DNA of 64,000 nt from Furcasterigmium furcatum (taxonomy: Eukaryota; Ascomycota; Sordariomycetes; Glomerellales; Plectosphaerellaceae), in assembly GCA_001599815.1 (NCBI GenBank), contig BCIA01000001.1, forward strand, positions 2,422,934 through 2,486,933, read 5' to 3'. The notes below the pieces were generated by a model that was not told the DNA's origin, did not search any database, and worked only from the letters and a program-made list of their open reading frames with translations. The translations under genes were made by a program, and so were the position numbers. Positions 10,693 to 20,791 of the stretch are shown one piece after another (the first letter of the stretch is position 1; the number at the start of each line of letters is the position of its first letter).

Positions 10693-11710
10693 TTAGTTGT
10701 GCTTCTTCTGAGCCGCGGGCCCCATCTCCTTGTCGAACGCGCCGTAGGGCACCTCCAGGCTGCTCAGGGCGCGGAGACCAACGTAGAGGATAGACAGAAC
10801 GAAAAAGGCGACCAGGAGGCCGTGGAAGATACCTGGGTGATCGTCAGCAGGTGTCCTTTTTCAGGGGTCAAGGTCTTCTGCTCCCGAGGGGAGATCCGCT
10901 TACCAGGCGTGAAGAACTGGTACTTCTCGAAGAGGGGCAACTTGTTCCAGTCCGTCTCGTTGTTCGCCCTGCGAACGGGGATGTCGCGGGCACGGAGCTT
11001 CCTCAGCTCGTCAGACATGGTGTTGCCAAAGTCGGATTCGTATGTGGACGCCTCGCTGGGGCTGGTCAGGTAGAAGACCGTGTACGAGTCGGAGGTCTGG
11101 GCCTCCTCGACGGCGTGGCCGAGGAGCACGTCTATTCGCAATGTCAACATGTCTGCATCACATGGCTTGCACTATCGAAGGCTTCTTCGTACCATTGTCG
11201 GCCATTTGGCTGGCGCGATCGCCGGAGGAGAGGGCGGGGAGGCTGGTCTCAGCAACCGTCACGGTCTTGCCGTTCTTCTCGCATGCGGCTTGGATGTACT
11301 CCGTCAGAGCTTGCGCGTCGACCTGGCCGACGACCTCGGCGACGCTGAAGGATCCCTTGACGCGGGAATCGGCGACGGCGCTGCAGAGGTTGGGAGCAGC
11401 GCAGCCATTGGCGTTTCGGATGTCGGCGGCGCTCGCGTTGGGCTGGGAGATGATCTGGTAGCGCGCGGTGGGGCACGACTCGAGGATGGCCTTGACTGAG
11501 TTCAGGACCTGGTGCCCAGTCTGGAGCTGGTCGTTGTTCGACGGAGCATCGAATCTACGGAGATGGGTGAGCTGCTTGTTGGAGACTCGAGAAGGGGGCG
11601 CCCGCGGTGGCATACTCAGCAGTGGACAGGACGACGAAGGGAGAGGTGTCGGAGAGGGCGTGCACCGAGGCGGCAAAGGCCAGAAGGCCTGATGATGGTG
11701 AGAGACGCAT
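10693..11710 (-). CDS. big1: Big1/Voa1-family ER membrane protein
   Basis: Model: complement(10693..10832, 10904..11131, 11193..11554, 11616..11710), 274 residues. The 61-base first intron (GTATGC..GTAG) removes a frame break between LSTAE and FDAPSNND, and all phases agree. There is a signal peptide (about 1-20), then a lumenal domain of about 200 residues with several Cys. A C-terminal membrane helix (GLLVAFFVLSILYVGLRAL) is followed by SLEVPYGAFDKEMGPAAQKK and a dilysine-like end. This tail is the hallmark of Big1 and of the related V-ATPase assembly factor Voa1. Yeast Big1 is needed for beta-1,6-glucan synthesis. The sequence alone does not separate the Big1 role from the Voa1 role. Confidence 0.8.
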
Positions 11711-12024
11711 GGCTGTTGTGTTGGGCTTCAGCTCGTCGATGCCATGCGTTTGGCAGCTTGTCGTCGATGGCTTCGAGCTCGCGGAATGACGGTGCCTGGA
11801 CTGGACCTGTTACAGCCTGAGAGGATGCATTTATCAGAGCTAGTACGCTTTGATAAAGGCATTTCTTTCGGGGCGGATGGAGCTTGGCCATGCATATAAT
11901 GAAGGCCACAGATTATCCGATCCCGTAGTTGACGTTATCTTATCAGCTGCCTTCCCATGTCTAAAATCTTCCTGCATCTCGAAGACTTGAAGGATCCTAA
12001 CCACAGCACACGAGCCAGCCCACC
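11711..12024. promoter_or_regulatory. Shared divergent promoter of big1 and rrp17
   Basis: The two start codons are 314 bases apart and face away from each other, so this short stretch must hold both promoters and both leaders. No specific factor site was recognised. Confidence 0.5.
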
Positions 12025-12738
12025 ATGTTTGCGAAACCCAGAGTCAAGAAGACGGCGCCGCCGCCGCCCAAGAAGAGGAAGACGACGTCAGCCGTGGAAG
12101 AGGTCAATTTTGATTTCGATGCCCGGGAAGACTACCTGACCGGCTTCCACAAGCGCAAGGTCCAGCGCCAGAAGTGGGCGCAGGAGCAGGCCGCAAAACG
12201 AGAGAAGGAAGAGAAGCTGGAGATGCGGAAGCAGGTATGTCGTCCATTACATGCGGTCACCTTCGCGACACGCGGCTGACTATCGCAGATACGACAAGAG
12301 CGACAACGGGAAGTCGAGGAGCACGTCCAGTCAGTGAACAACATGCTTCGCGAGGCCCAAGCAGCCGATTCCGACGGCGACCAAGAGATCCAAGCGGAAG
12401 ACTTCGAGGAATGGAACGGCATAGAGGAGGACAAGAACAAAGTGGTGGATTACGAAGACGAGTACATCGACGAGGACAAGTACACAACAGTCAAGGTGGA
12501 AGCCGTGTCTGTCTCCCGAGACGGCTTCGAGAAGATTTACGAGTCAGACGACGACAAAGACGAAGAAATGAAGGAAGCAGGGAAGCCGTCTGAAGGAGAC
12601 GACGCCGCGACCAAGAAGAAGCAGTGGCCCAAAAAGGAGAAGAAGCCCAAGTTCAGATACGAGCTGAAACTCGACCGGCAAAACGAGGCAAGGAAACAGC
12701 GGGCAAAGAAGAAGGCCAGGATCAAAGGGAATGAATAA
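12025..12738 (+). CDS. rrp17: Rrp17/Nop25-type ribosomal RNA processing protein
   Basis: Model: join(12025..12234, 12289..12738), 219 residues, one phase-0 intron. A basic, proline-rich N-terminus (KKTAPPPPKKRK) resembles a nuclear localisation signal. The conserved core FDAREDYLTGFHKRKVQRQ is followed by a long charged helix (KWAQEQAAKREKEEKLEMRK) typical of the nucleolar protein 12 family. The middle is acidic and the C-terminus strongly basic (KQRAKKKARIKG). In yeast, Rrp17 is a 5'-3' exonuclease that trims the 5' end of 5.8S and 25S rRNA in the nucleolus. The gene converges on the tropomyosin gene with 299 bases between stops. Confidence 0.9.
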
Positions 12739-13037
12739 ATTAGCGGGTTCGAGGAAGACGGTGCCGATCCGTCAGTACCATTAGTTGGTTTGGCTTCCAG
12801 AATCACACATTTCATGACAGCGCGCGCCATGCGTCTCGGTTCGACAAAGACAGAGCTCGTGTTGAGCAGCAACAACAAAGATGCTAGCATAAAACGCGGA
12901 AATACGAATCCTTCGGTTCCTCCTCAGCTACTCCCAGAGCAGGTTGATGGGGCCCTGAAGGACGACAGCCTCCCGGAAACCATCAAGTGGATATCTACCA
13001 TGAAGGTTCTTGTGCACAGTGAAAGAGACAGCAGAGC

Positions 13038-13705
13038 TTAGATGTTGCCGATCTCGTTCTGGAGGTCTTCCAGGTCCTTCTTGAGGTCGGCGTGCTTCTT
13101 AGCCATCTCCTCGTACTTGGCCTCCCACTGGTCGCGCTCGACCTCGAGAGCCTGGACCTTGCGCTCGAAGTGGCCAGCCTTGACGTCGGTCTGGCGGAGC
13201 CTAGAAAAAGGAGGATTCGTTAGTGGTTGAAGCAGAGAAGAAGGGGGGGGGAGGGGGGGTCGTGGACGCACTTCTCGTTGGCCTCGCGGAGTGTCTTGTC
13301 GGCCTCCTCGGCCTCCTCCTCGAGCAGCTGGAGCCTCCGCTGCAGGGTCTCGTTCTGCGTGCCAGCGCTAGTGCTCTCGTCGGCAACCTTCTTGAAGTCC
13401 TTAACATTGGTCTCGAGCTTCTCGACCTCGGACTCGAGGAGCCCGTTCTTGTGCTGCAGCGAGGTGATTTCCTGCTCCTTGGAGAGGTTCTCCTGCTCGA
13501 GGGTCTTGACGCGAGTCTGGAGCTCCTCGACCTTGGCGGTGGCCTCGTCGGCCTCCAGGCGGAGGGAGTTCATCTTCTGTTGGAGGGAAGAGGGCCGTCA
13601 GCATGATATCGCGACATTAGGGGTTACCCCTCCACCTCCTTGATTGTCGGTGGTGGGGCAACAGGGGGAACGTGGCCGCAAGCTTACCTCCTTGATGCGG
13701 TCCAT
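13038..13705 (-). CDS. Tropomyosin (Cdc8/Tpm1-like)
   Basis: Model: complement(13038..13200, 13272..13576, 13688..13705), 161 residues, the same length as fission-yeast Cdc8. Exon 1 encodes only six residues, MDRIKE, and splices in phase to KMNSLRLEADEA. The whole protein is a heptad-patterned coiled coil without proline, rich in Glu, Lys and Leu. It binds along actin filaments and stabilises actin cables and the contractile ring, supporting polarised growth and cytokinesis. The start is supported by the usual fungal tropomyosin N-terminus and by phase agreement. A poly-G/poly-C-rich patch sits inside intron 2 (about 13245-13260). The gene is head-to-head with the securin candidate. Confidence 0.92.
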
Positions 13706-14267
13706 GATTGCTAGGTTGCGAGGGAAGTCGTGGAGATGTGTGGGATGGCGTGCGATGGGTGCGAAGGGGCGGTATTCGACGGTGAGACGGCGTAGGATGT
13801 CGAAAGGTGATAGAGGGGAGGGTGTTTCTGAAAGTGGGAGGAAATAACGACGTACCCCTCTACGTGCAAGGTGCAGATGAATGCACAGGAAGGCCCCGAT
13901 AGGCAGCTGAACCCGCCGGCGCCTGCCTGTTGCTTGTTGCCTTTCAAAGTGTGGCCGTGCGCTGGCCAAACCACTGCCACCTCAGCACTGGCGGGCAAGC
14001 TGAGGGGACGGTGGGGCAGCCGGAGGCAGGCGGGGTGGCTTGTGCTAGAGCGCGCCCCGACGGAAACTCTCTGGAAGGGGTCAGTCGTCCCGTTGACCTG
14101 ACAACGGCATTCTTCCCTAAACAGCAAGATTGGGCCATCTCAACCCCTTTCTTCCCGACGACGGCACGACCGGAAATCTCACAATCAATTCAAGAAACGT
14201 CGACGAATCGTTGCAATCGCCTACAACCATCACAATCAATCCGATACTTTGTCGTCAGGCAATCGAC
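13706..14267. promoter_or_regulatory. Divergent promoter region of tropomyosin and securin candidate
   Basis: 562 bases between two outward-facing start codons. No other gene is supported, and no binding site was recognised with confidence. Confidence 0.4.
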
Positions 14268-15591
14268 ATGCTCGCGCTCAGGGACGAAAATATCGTCAAC
14301 GCAGCCGAGGCTGCTCGACAGGTCCACGGCAAGAGTCATCTGGCTCCCAAGACTCCTGGAGCCCGGTTCCCCAAGACACCCTCGAAGATTCCCCTCAACG
14401 ACGAGAATGCGGTTGGAGGAAAGACTGCGCTGAAGCCCAAGGGCACTGGTCTCAAGCAGAGGAACCTCGTGACCCCCTCCGGTATGTCTGGCCTCTTATA
14501 TGAATGATTTGGTAAGTGTGGTCTGACAGCAGTATCCAGAGACCCAGAGTCGCGCACCCCTCGGAAACAAGACCACGAATGCAAAGGCAAGGGCCGGCAA
14601 TGCTCTTGGTGTGAAGGACATCGTCAACGAGTTCGAGAAGACCCAGCAAGCCAAGCCCACGACAGTCAAGAAAGTCCGACAGAAGACCTCCAGCCTCGAC
14701 CCCCTTCGAGTTGCCGTACTCAACGACAAGAAGTCATCCGAGGAACCCGACGTTGAGTCTGCACCCCCAAGGGCACAAGACTTGCCCTACGAATCAGACG
14801 TCTTCCCCGGCACCTTGAGTTTCGAAGGCCTGAAGCAGGAGAACGTCCTCAAGGGATACTACAACTACTTCTACAACCCTGTTGGCGAAGATGGAAAGAG
14901 GCTGCTGGATAGACAGCATGAGGAGCGTATGGCAAAGGCTCTTAAGGAGAACGACGAGGCCATGCTCCGGGAAATCGACACAATGGACTGGTCTATCGCC
15001 GGGATGCCTGGATCTGACAAGCTCGTCAAGAAGAAGACCGCACCCGTTGCAAACCCTACTGCCCTCCAGAACAAGAAGACAGGGCCTTTAACCTCCAAGT
15101 ACCCCCCAACCATCAACTCGCGCAAGGCCGCATCGGCCCTGTCCATGGCCACCGGATCGACGATCAGGCAGAACAAGGTCCCCGAGAAGGCTCCTGCCCG
15201 TCGTCCTGTCTCAGCTTTGCTTCCCGGCAAGCGCACGGTCAGGCCTGTTGCTCCTTTGAGAACAGCAGCCGGTGAGAGTGCAGTGGCAGAGGCGACATCC
15301 CGCAGCACACTTGGCTACACCAAGGGCCGATCAGCCTCTTCCCTGCTGAGCGGCAGGCCCCAGCTCCCGAATGCCCAGCGTGAAGCCGTCAAGCCTGCCT
15401 TGGTTAGGCCCGACCCCGATGCGACCATCCGGCCGCGCCAGGCAGAGAACGTATCTCGGGATGACGGCCAGCTCCCGCAGCGTCTGCAGCTGCTGTCCAT
15501 CTTCGACCCCGAAGAAGATGACATCGACCTGGGTGGCAAGCCGCAGTTTGACGAAGACCTTGACGACGACTTTGAGCTGAAGCTGGTTTGA
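14268..15591 (+). CDS. Probable securin (separase inhibitor)
   Basis: Model: join(14268..14481, 14540..15591), 421 residues. The protein looks disordered and basic in the first two thirds and ends in a very acidic tail (EEDDIDLGG, DEDLDDDFELKL). The N-terminus has LALRDENIVNAAE and the motif SKIPLNDENA. Residues 76-85 (RAPLGNKTTN) form a destruction-box-like RxxL sequence similar to those of fission-yeast Cut2. Residues 142-149 (DVESAPPR), followed by DLPYESDVFP, resemble the separase-binding pseudosubstrate region of fungal securins. Together these suggest a securin that blocks separase until the APC/C destroys it at anaphase. Securins diverge fast, so this rests on short motifs and overall design. 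An unrelated disordered nuclear protein is the alternative. Confidence 0.6.
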
Positions 15592-15993
15592 GCATGTCGT
15601 CGACTGTATTATTTGGATTGACGGCGTTCGGAAACAACTTTGGTTCGATGTACTATACACTCACTGCAACATGGATTACTTCACGGCAGGAGAACCATAC
15701 TTCCTGTCGCTGATGCACACGGTGGCGCCCAAAGGTTGAAACTACTTGCGAAAGGGATATCGGCTCCCTGGAGCTGAGCACACATCTGACTGGGCGGACT
15801 CAAGTGGTCCATCCTGGTTTTTTTTTTTCAAGGGTGCAGTCATGATTAGCCACCGGCTTGTAATGAATGAATGAGACATGTCCTACAAAGTCCGATGCCT
15901 TGAAGTCGTGACTGTCTGCGGCCTGGTATAGCACTGCGCCTGAACGTACGGCCGACCGACCGACCCAGCTGTTCAGTTGTCGAGTGCTCGAGT
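15592..15993. other. Intergenic, convergent gene ends
   Basis: 3' regions of the securin candidate and of the kinase-like gene. A run of T (10 bases) lies near 15820. No gene seen. Confidence 0.4.
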
Positions 15994-17915
15994 TCAACTT
16001 TTAGCCACAATGGCGACGGCCGCAAGCAGCCCGCCCACCCACAGCAAAAGGGCAAGGTTGTTGCTGAAGTCGATAAAGAGACCAAACAAGTATCCAACCC
16101 CGATCACCGCTGCGCCAGTTGCCAGAATGAGTGTCCCCCAGGCCACCAGCGAAGCCACTGCGCTGATGTTGCGGGTCTGTAGCAGCCCGTTGAATGTTCG
16201 GATGCGCCACGGCTCCTCGATTCTCTTGAGCACATCGTTTGTGTTGGGCTCCCTGGTCCATTCTTCGGCAAACCAGGCGTCGTCGTAGTACGGGAACCGG
16301 TCGTGGAGATCCTGATCGAGCCTGTGCTGGTCGGCCTTATGCTCGCCTGCACGCATGCAGGAGAGCATGTCCAGGCGAACCGACAGTCCATTGGTGTCGT
16401 CTTGGAGGCTGCCAACCTTGACCTGGCGCATCTTGATCGGACTGACTCGGGGCTCTTGCAGGGTGATCGAACTGGTGAAGTCATCCTCGTAACAGGACAC
16501 GCCCTGTCGGACCTGGTTATTAGTCACCTTCTTCCAGCCGAGTGGCGTTGTCCGCTCCGAAGTCATGCGCTTGGAGAGCAGAGGGACCTCCTCCGTCGCG
16601 GAAAGGGGCCCGATACCGCCAGCTATACACCGTCTCACTGCGTTTCTCGCGGTCTCGTCTTCTTCTCTAGACAGATGTTCCAACACTTTCCCCGGGATAG
16701 GAACCATCGCACCGCCTACTGTAGCCTCGTGTTCGAAAAAGTATGCTATTGTTTCGGAAGCAATGCGTCCCTCGCCTACCCCCCTTTCAAGGCGTCTGAA
16801 GATTTCTGATATAATGGTGGGCATGGCTGCGTTCCGAAAAGACTGGATATACTGTGAGAATACCGAAGCAGACGCTCCCCTGCTGAAGTTCGTGCGGCCC
16901 CTCTAGATCCGGATGGGATCGCAAGTGATTTATCCCTCCCGACAACACACCCAAAATCGCAGAGCTTTGCAGTCCAGCCTGTTTCTGTCTGAAAGACGAG
17001 CACGTTCTCGGGCTTCAGGTCGCCGTGTGTGAAGTTGTTATCGTGGAGACTTCGCAGACCGTGGCCGACGTCAACACACAGGAGTCGGACGACCTCATGA
17101 GAGTCTTCTTGAAGGCCCATGAGTACCTCGATCTTGTTCCAGTGCAACCGCCGCCGAGGGTTTATTTGATTGTGTGGCTCAATTTGTGACTCGTCAACGC
17201 CGTTCATGCTGACATGGGGGAACAAGTTGCCCAAGAGCTGGCCCAGATCCATCTCAGCTCGCTCGAATACCAACAGCGGAAGCTGGAGGCCGCGGCAGCA
17301 CGGGCTTGTGGGGTCCTCCATGGTATCAAGGCAAAGGCCCCATCCTACCAGCTTTACGATATTGGGCTCATTGCGAAATAGCCCAGGGGCCAGAGCCAGG
17401 ACCTCACACTCGGCAGCCCGAAATCGAGAGCAGAGGTCCTCCTGACTGACGGGAGACTTGTGGCCGCCGTTCCAAGCCTCCCTCGCTCGCCCCAGGTGCT
17501 GCTTGATGGCGATCTGCTCGACAGGCCACGTCTTGCGGATGCGCTTGTGCGTTCGACGATACTTCTCCTTGAAGGCAAGGTCAAGCCCGCGAACATTGCC
17601 TTGGCCGCCTTCTCCAAGAGGGAAGGAGAACTCCGATTCCAGACGGAATAGTTGGGGACCAGGCACACCATTCTCATGCAACGTATTCAAGAGTCGATTG
17701 AGGATGGCGACGGGGTTTCCTCCGGTCTCATGCCGGATGGTGGCGTGTCGAGTGCTGGCCCAGGAGGATGCTTCGGACTGAGTGTGCAAGTCGGGCGCGC
17801 GAAGCCTGGCGCGGCCAGTTCTTTGACGTGTAGCTGGACGTCGACGCTGATCTTCCGTAGGCACATTTCCGAGTCGGAGTGAGGTGCAGCAGACCTCGTC
17901 GCCGCCGGTGGACAT
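15994..17915 (-). CDS. Protein kinase-like protein with C-terminal transmembrane segments
   Basis: Model: complement(15994..16882, 16951..17915), 617 residues with one proposed intron. The N-lobe and start of the C-lobe are clear: Gly-rich loop PLGEGGQGNV (about 99-108), IAIK with Lys138, HGDLKPEN (297-304) and DFG (320-322). All the residues needed for catalysis are therefore present. Beyond DFG the frame changes. A 68-base intron (16883-16950, GTGTGT..TTCAG) restores an open frame, but the usual subdomains VIII-XI are not recognisable afterwards. The last 60 residues hold two hydrophobic segments (near AVASLVAWGTLILATGAAV and LALLLWVGGLLAAVAIV). Either the C-lobe is degenerate or the splice model is wrong. 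It is divergently paired with the HeLo pseudokinase gene. No named family was recognised. Confidence 0.6.
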
Positions 17916-18357
17916 TGCTTCACTCGGTACTTAGACCATGGTCTGGATGGAGCAGGGAGTGTCGCAGCTTGCGAGGCTGCTCTGGGAAGAAAGTATTGAG
18001 GTGAGAAACCGGCCACGAACTGGCCTTGAGAAGCCAGAGGCGGCGCACCTCGACCTGAACCCAGGGAAGCTGGGAGCGGTCAAGTTCAACCTTGCGGGTT
18101 GCCGGCTGCAACAAGACCAATTCTAGGGCGGTCATTCGCCGTACTCTCCTTTGTTGGCAGGCAATAGTATCATGCGGACAGGGAAAACGGCGCCAATCAT
18201 GAAGAGCTGTGGCGACCAAGATGGCCAGCCAAGACCACAGCCTGATGTGTACTTTTCTTAAGAGTGGCACAGCCCGCCGCAAAAGGAAGCAGGTCAACAT
18301 CTGCATTTCCTCCTCATCGACACGAACCGAATCTCACTTTGATTTGGCTGTCAAGAG
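17916..18357. promoter_or_regulatory. Divergent promoter of the kinase / HeLo-pseudokinase pair
   Basis: 442 bases between two outward-facing start codons. Shared regulation is possible but no motif supports it. Confidence 0.4.
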
Positions 18358-20224
18358 ATGGACCCGGCCAGTCTAGCCTTCGGGCTGGTGGCCGTCTTCA
18401 AGGACACTTACCTGACCATCAAGTTCATCCGCAACACCATTCAAAGCCTCAAAGGCTACCAGGGCGAGCAGCGCCAGCTGTTGACACACTTCGACGTCCA
18501 GCTATGTCTGTTGAAGAATCTCTCCAGGCTCTTCCGCGCCGCCAACGACAACCAGGTCGACTTTGAGCTTTTGGCCACGGTTCCAGATGTTCGCTGCGTC
18601 AATGAGTCCCTGAGCTGAACGATGAGCTGACACGTTGTCGCAGGACTACATCAGAACCGTACGTGATGTTTTGGTTGAGCTTCAACAGGTTCTTGCCGAG
18701 TACGCCAAGCTTGCTGCGTCGCTCGACTCGGACTATCAGCGATTCTCTCCCATGAGCCCTCGTTTTAAGCTTGAGTCCGTCAAGGATTCCTGGGAGATAG
18801 ATGACGCAAAGGCACTGGAGGATGTCGGCGATCCAGATCATGAGGATCGCGTCAATGCCCCTGATGCGCTGGTTTCGTCCAAGTCGAAGCGATACTCAAT
18901 ATTTCGAGGTTTCGGATGGGCAAGCTTGAAACCCTCCTCCGAGTCCTCGAAAGGGGCAAAGAAGACGTTCTCCCTGCCGTCAAATGTCCAGTGGCTCTTC
19001 AAAAAAGGTGAACTGCAGAAGACGCTGGAAAAGTTCAGGGAGTGGAATAACGATCTCAAGGACATGATCGGCCCCTTGCTAGATGGATTTGGCTTCTTTC
19101 GTAATATTGAACTCCAGAAGCGCCTGCGATCCGATGGCAACCTGAACATCTTCACGGGCCACATTGCCCTGAACAGACTGGCCAACGACCCGAGCAACAA
19201 GCTGGAGGACGCTGAGATATCTGAAGGTAAGTGAGCACTGTCCGAATGGTGAACACGCACCGGCCCGGCTGACATCAACTCAGACAGCTTCATCTCCCTG
19301 GAAGAGGCCAAGGCCAAGGTAGACAAGCCCAGGGTTCTAGCAGAGTTCAAGCAGGTCGCCATGCCGCTGAAACAAGGCGACGCAGATCCTGTCCGTTCCA
19401 TGAGGGAGCTTTACGGGCCGCAACTCGCCCGCCTCCTCCAGACCGCCAGCAATCATCCAGATCATTCTTTCCGCACGCTGAGCTTCAACTCATACGCCTG
19501 GGATGCCGAAAACTCACAGTACATCTATCTGTTCGACTTCCCGCCGGACACATCAAGCCGAAAGCCCAAGAGCCTCAACGACCTCATCTTGCTCAGCGAC
19601 AAGGAGCCGCGGTACAAGCTGGAACTCAAGCAGCGCTTCTTCGTCGCCCAGATCATGGCGCGGGCCATCGGCGCGTTCCATTCTGACGGGTGGCTTCACA
19701 AAAACATCCGGGCGCATGCCGTCAAGTTCTTCTTCTTGCCGGACGAGCACACCTGCAACTTCGCCAATCCGTACCTGACAGACTTTGAGTTCTCGCGCCC
19801 TGCCGCAGCCGTCACGCGCCTGGTCCCGCAGGCTGTCGATCTCGACCATGAGGTCTACCGGCACCCGGACAGGCACGGCATGCCGAGCACCAGTTTCAGC
19901 AAGATGCACGATATCTACTCGCTGGGCGTCGTGCTGCTCGAGATTGGCCTGTGGCAGACTGCGAGACAGATTTATGACGATGTCATCAAATACGACATGG
20001 GCGGTGTCACGCCGCCGGGCGGGCTGTCGCCGCAGAAGATGAAGGACGTGTTCCTCCAGGAGGCCAAGGAGAGGCTGGGACACCGGATGGGGTCGGCATA
20101 CCAGGAGGCGGCCATCGCATGTCTGGACAATGATTGGGATCGTTTCGTGGAGAGCAGTGAGCTTGCGAGGGAGTTCCAGGACAAGGTCGGTCAGAAGGTT
20201 GACATCAGGGCGTTCGTGGGTTAA
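18358..20224 (+). CDS. HeLo-like domain protein fused to a pseudokinase (MLKL-like architecture)
   Basis: Model: join(18358..18597, 18644..19226, 19284..20224), 587 residues. The first donor (GTCAAT) is weak, so that boundary is uncertain. Residues 1-120 begin MDPASLAFGLVAVFKDTY and continue as amphipathic helices, the layout of HeLo/HeLo-like domains in HET-s and relatives, which permeabilise membranes in incompatibility. The C-terminal half has a kinase fold: FKQVAMP near residue 296, LHKNIRAHAVKFF (412-424), DFEFSRP (441-447) and DIYSLGVVLLE (484-494). The catalytic Asp of HRD is replaced (HKN), DFG is DFE, and no Gly-rich loop is seen, so it should be inactive. The combination of a helical executioner domain and a pseudokinase is that of MLKL. 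A role in regulated cell death is inferred. Confidence 0.75.
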
Positions 20225-20791
20225 GGGGGGGATCCTTGTTTTTTGCACCTTTCCAAAGCTCCCTCAAACTCCAACACGGGGCCCCCTCCAACGGTCGGTC
20301 ACATGCCGTATCGGGGACGTTGGTGACGGCCCTCTTCGGCACATGGCCGACGCTACAACTTAGTCTCCCGAAAAGCTTAGCCTAAGCTTGTTTTTGACCA
20401 CGCATGGATTGAGACAGCACAGCCCCTTTCCTCCTCCATCAGGGGCTCCTTTCTGGTTGGAGACCGCCCCTTGGGCCCGGAGAAAGTGATGGAGATCTAC
20501 GCCACCATCATCCCCGATTCGCCGGTGCCAAGAAATCACGCATCCGAACTGAAGGGATATGACCGCCTTTGTAGCAGTGAGGTCACGATATCAGAGCGAA
20601 GAAGCACCCGTGTATCCCGTGGAGTGCTGCGCCGAGTTCCGGTACCATAAGATTCAGGGTCATCCCGAGATTGCTTGCCGTGATCCTGCTCTTGAATTTA
20701 TATATTAGACACACATCCGGAGTCTCCTGGCAGAGCTGTTGCTCAAGATTAACTGCCGAAGATTTGCCTGGACCATCTGCTCTCCGATACC
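20225..20791. other. Intergenic, contains promoter of the Trk transporter
   Basis: No gene seen. A TATA-like TTTATATATTA lies at 20698-20708, about 90 bases before the Trk start codon. Confidence 0.4.
20698..20708 (+). promoter_or_regulatory. TATA-like box of the Trk transporter
   Basis: TTTATATATTA located about 90 bases upstream of the ATG at 20792. Called from sequence and position only. Confidence 0.35.
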
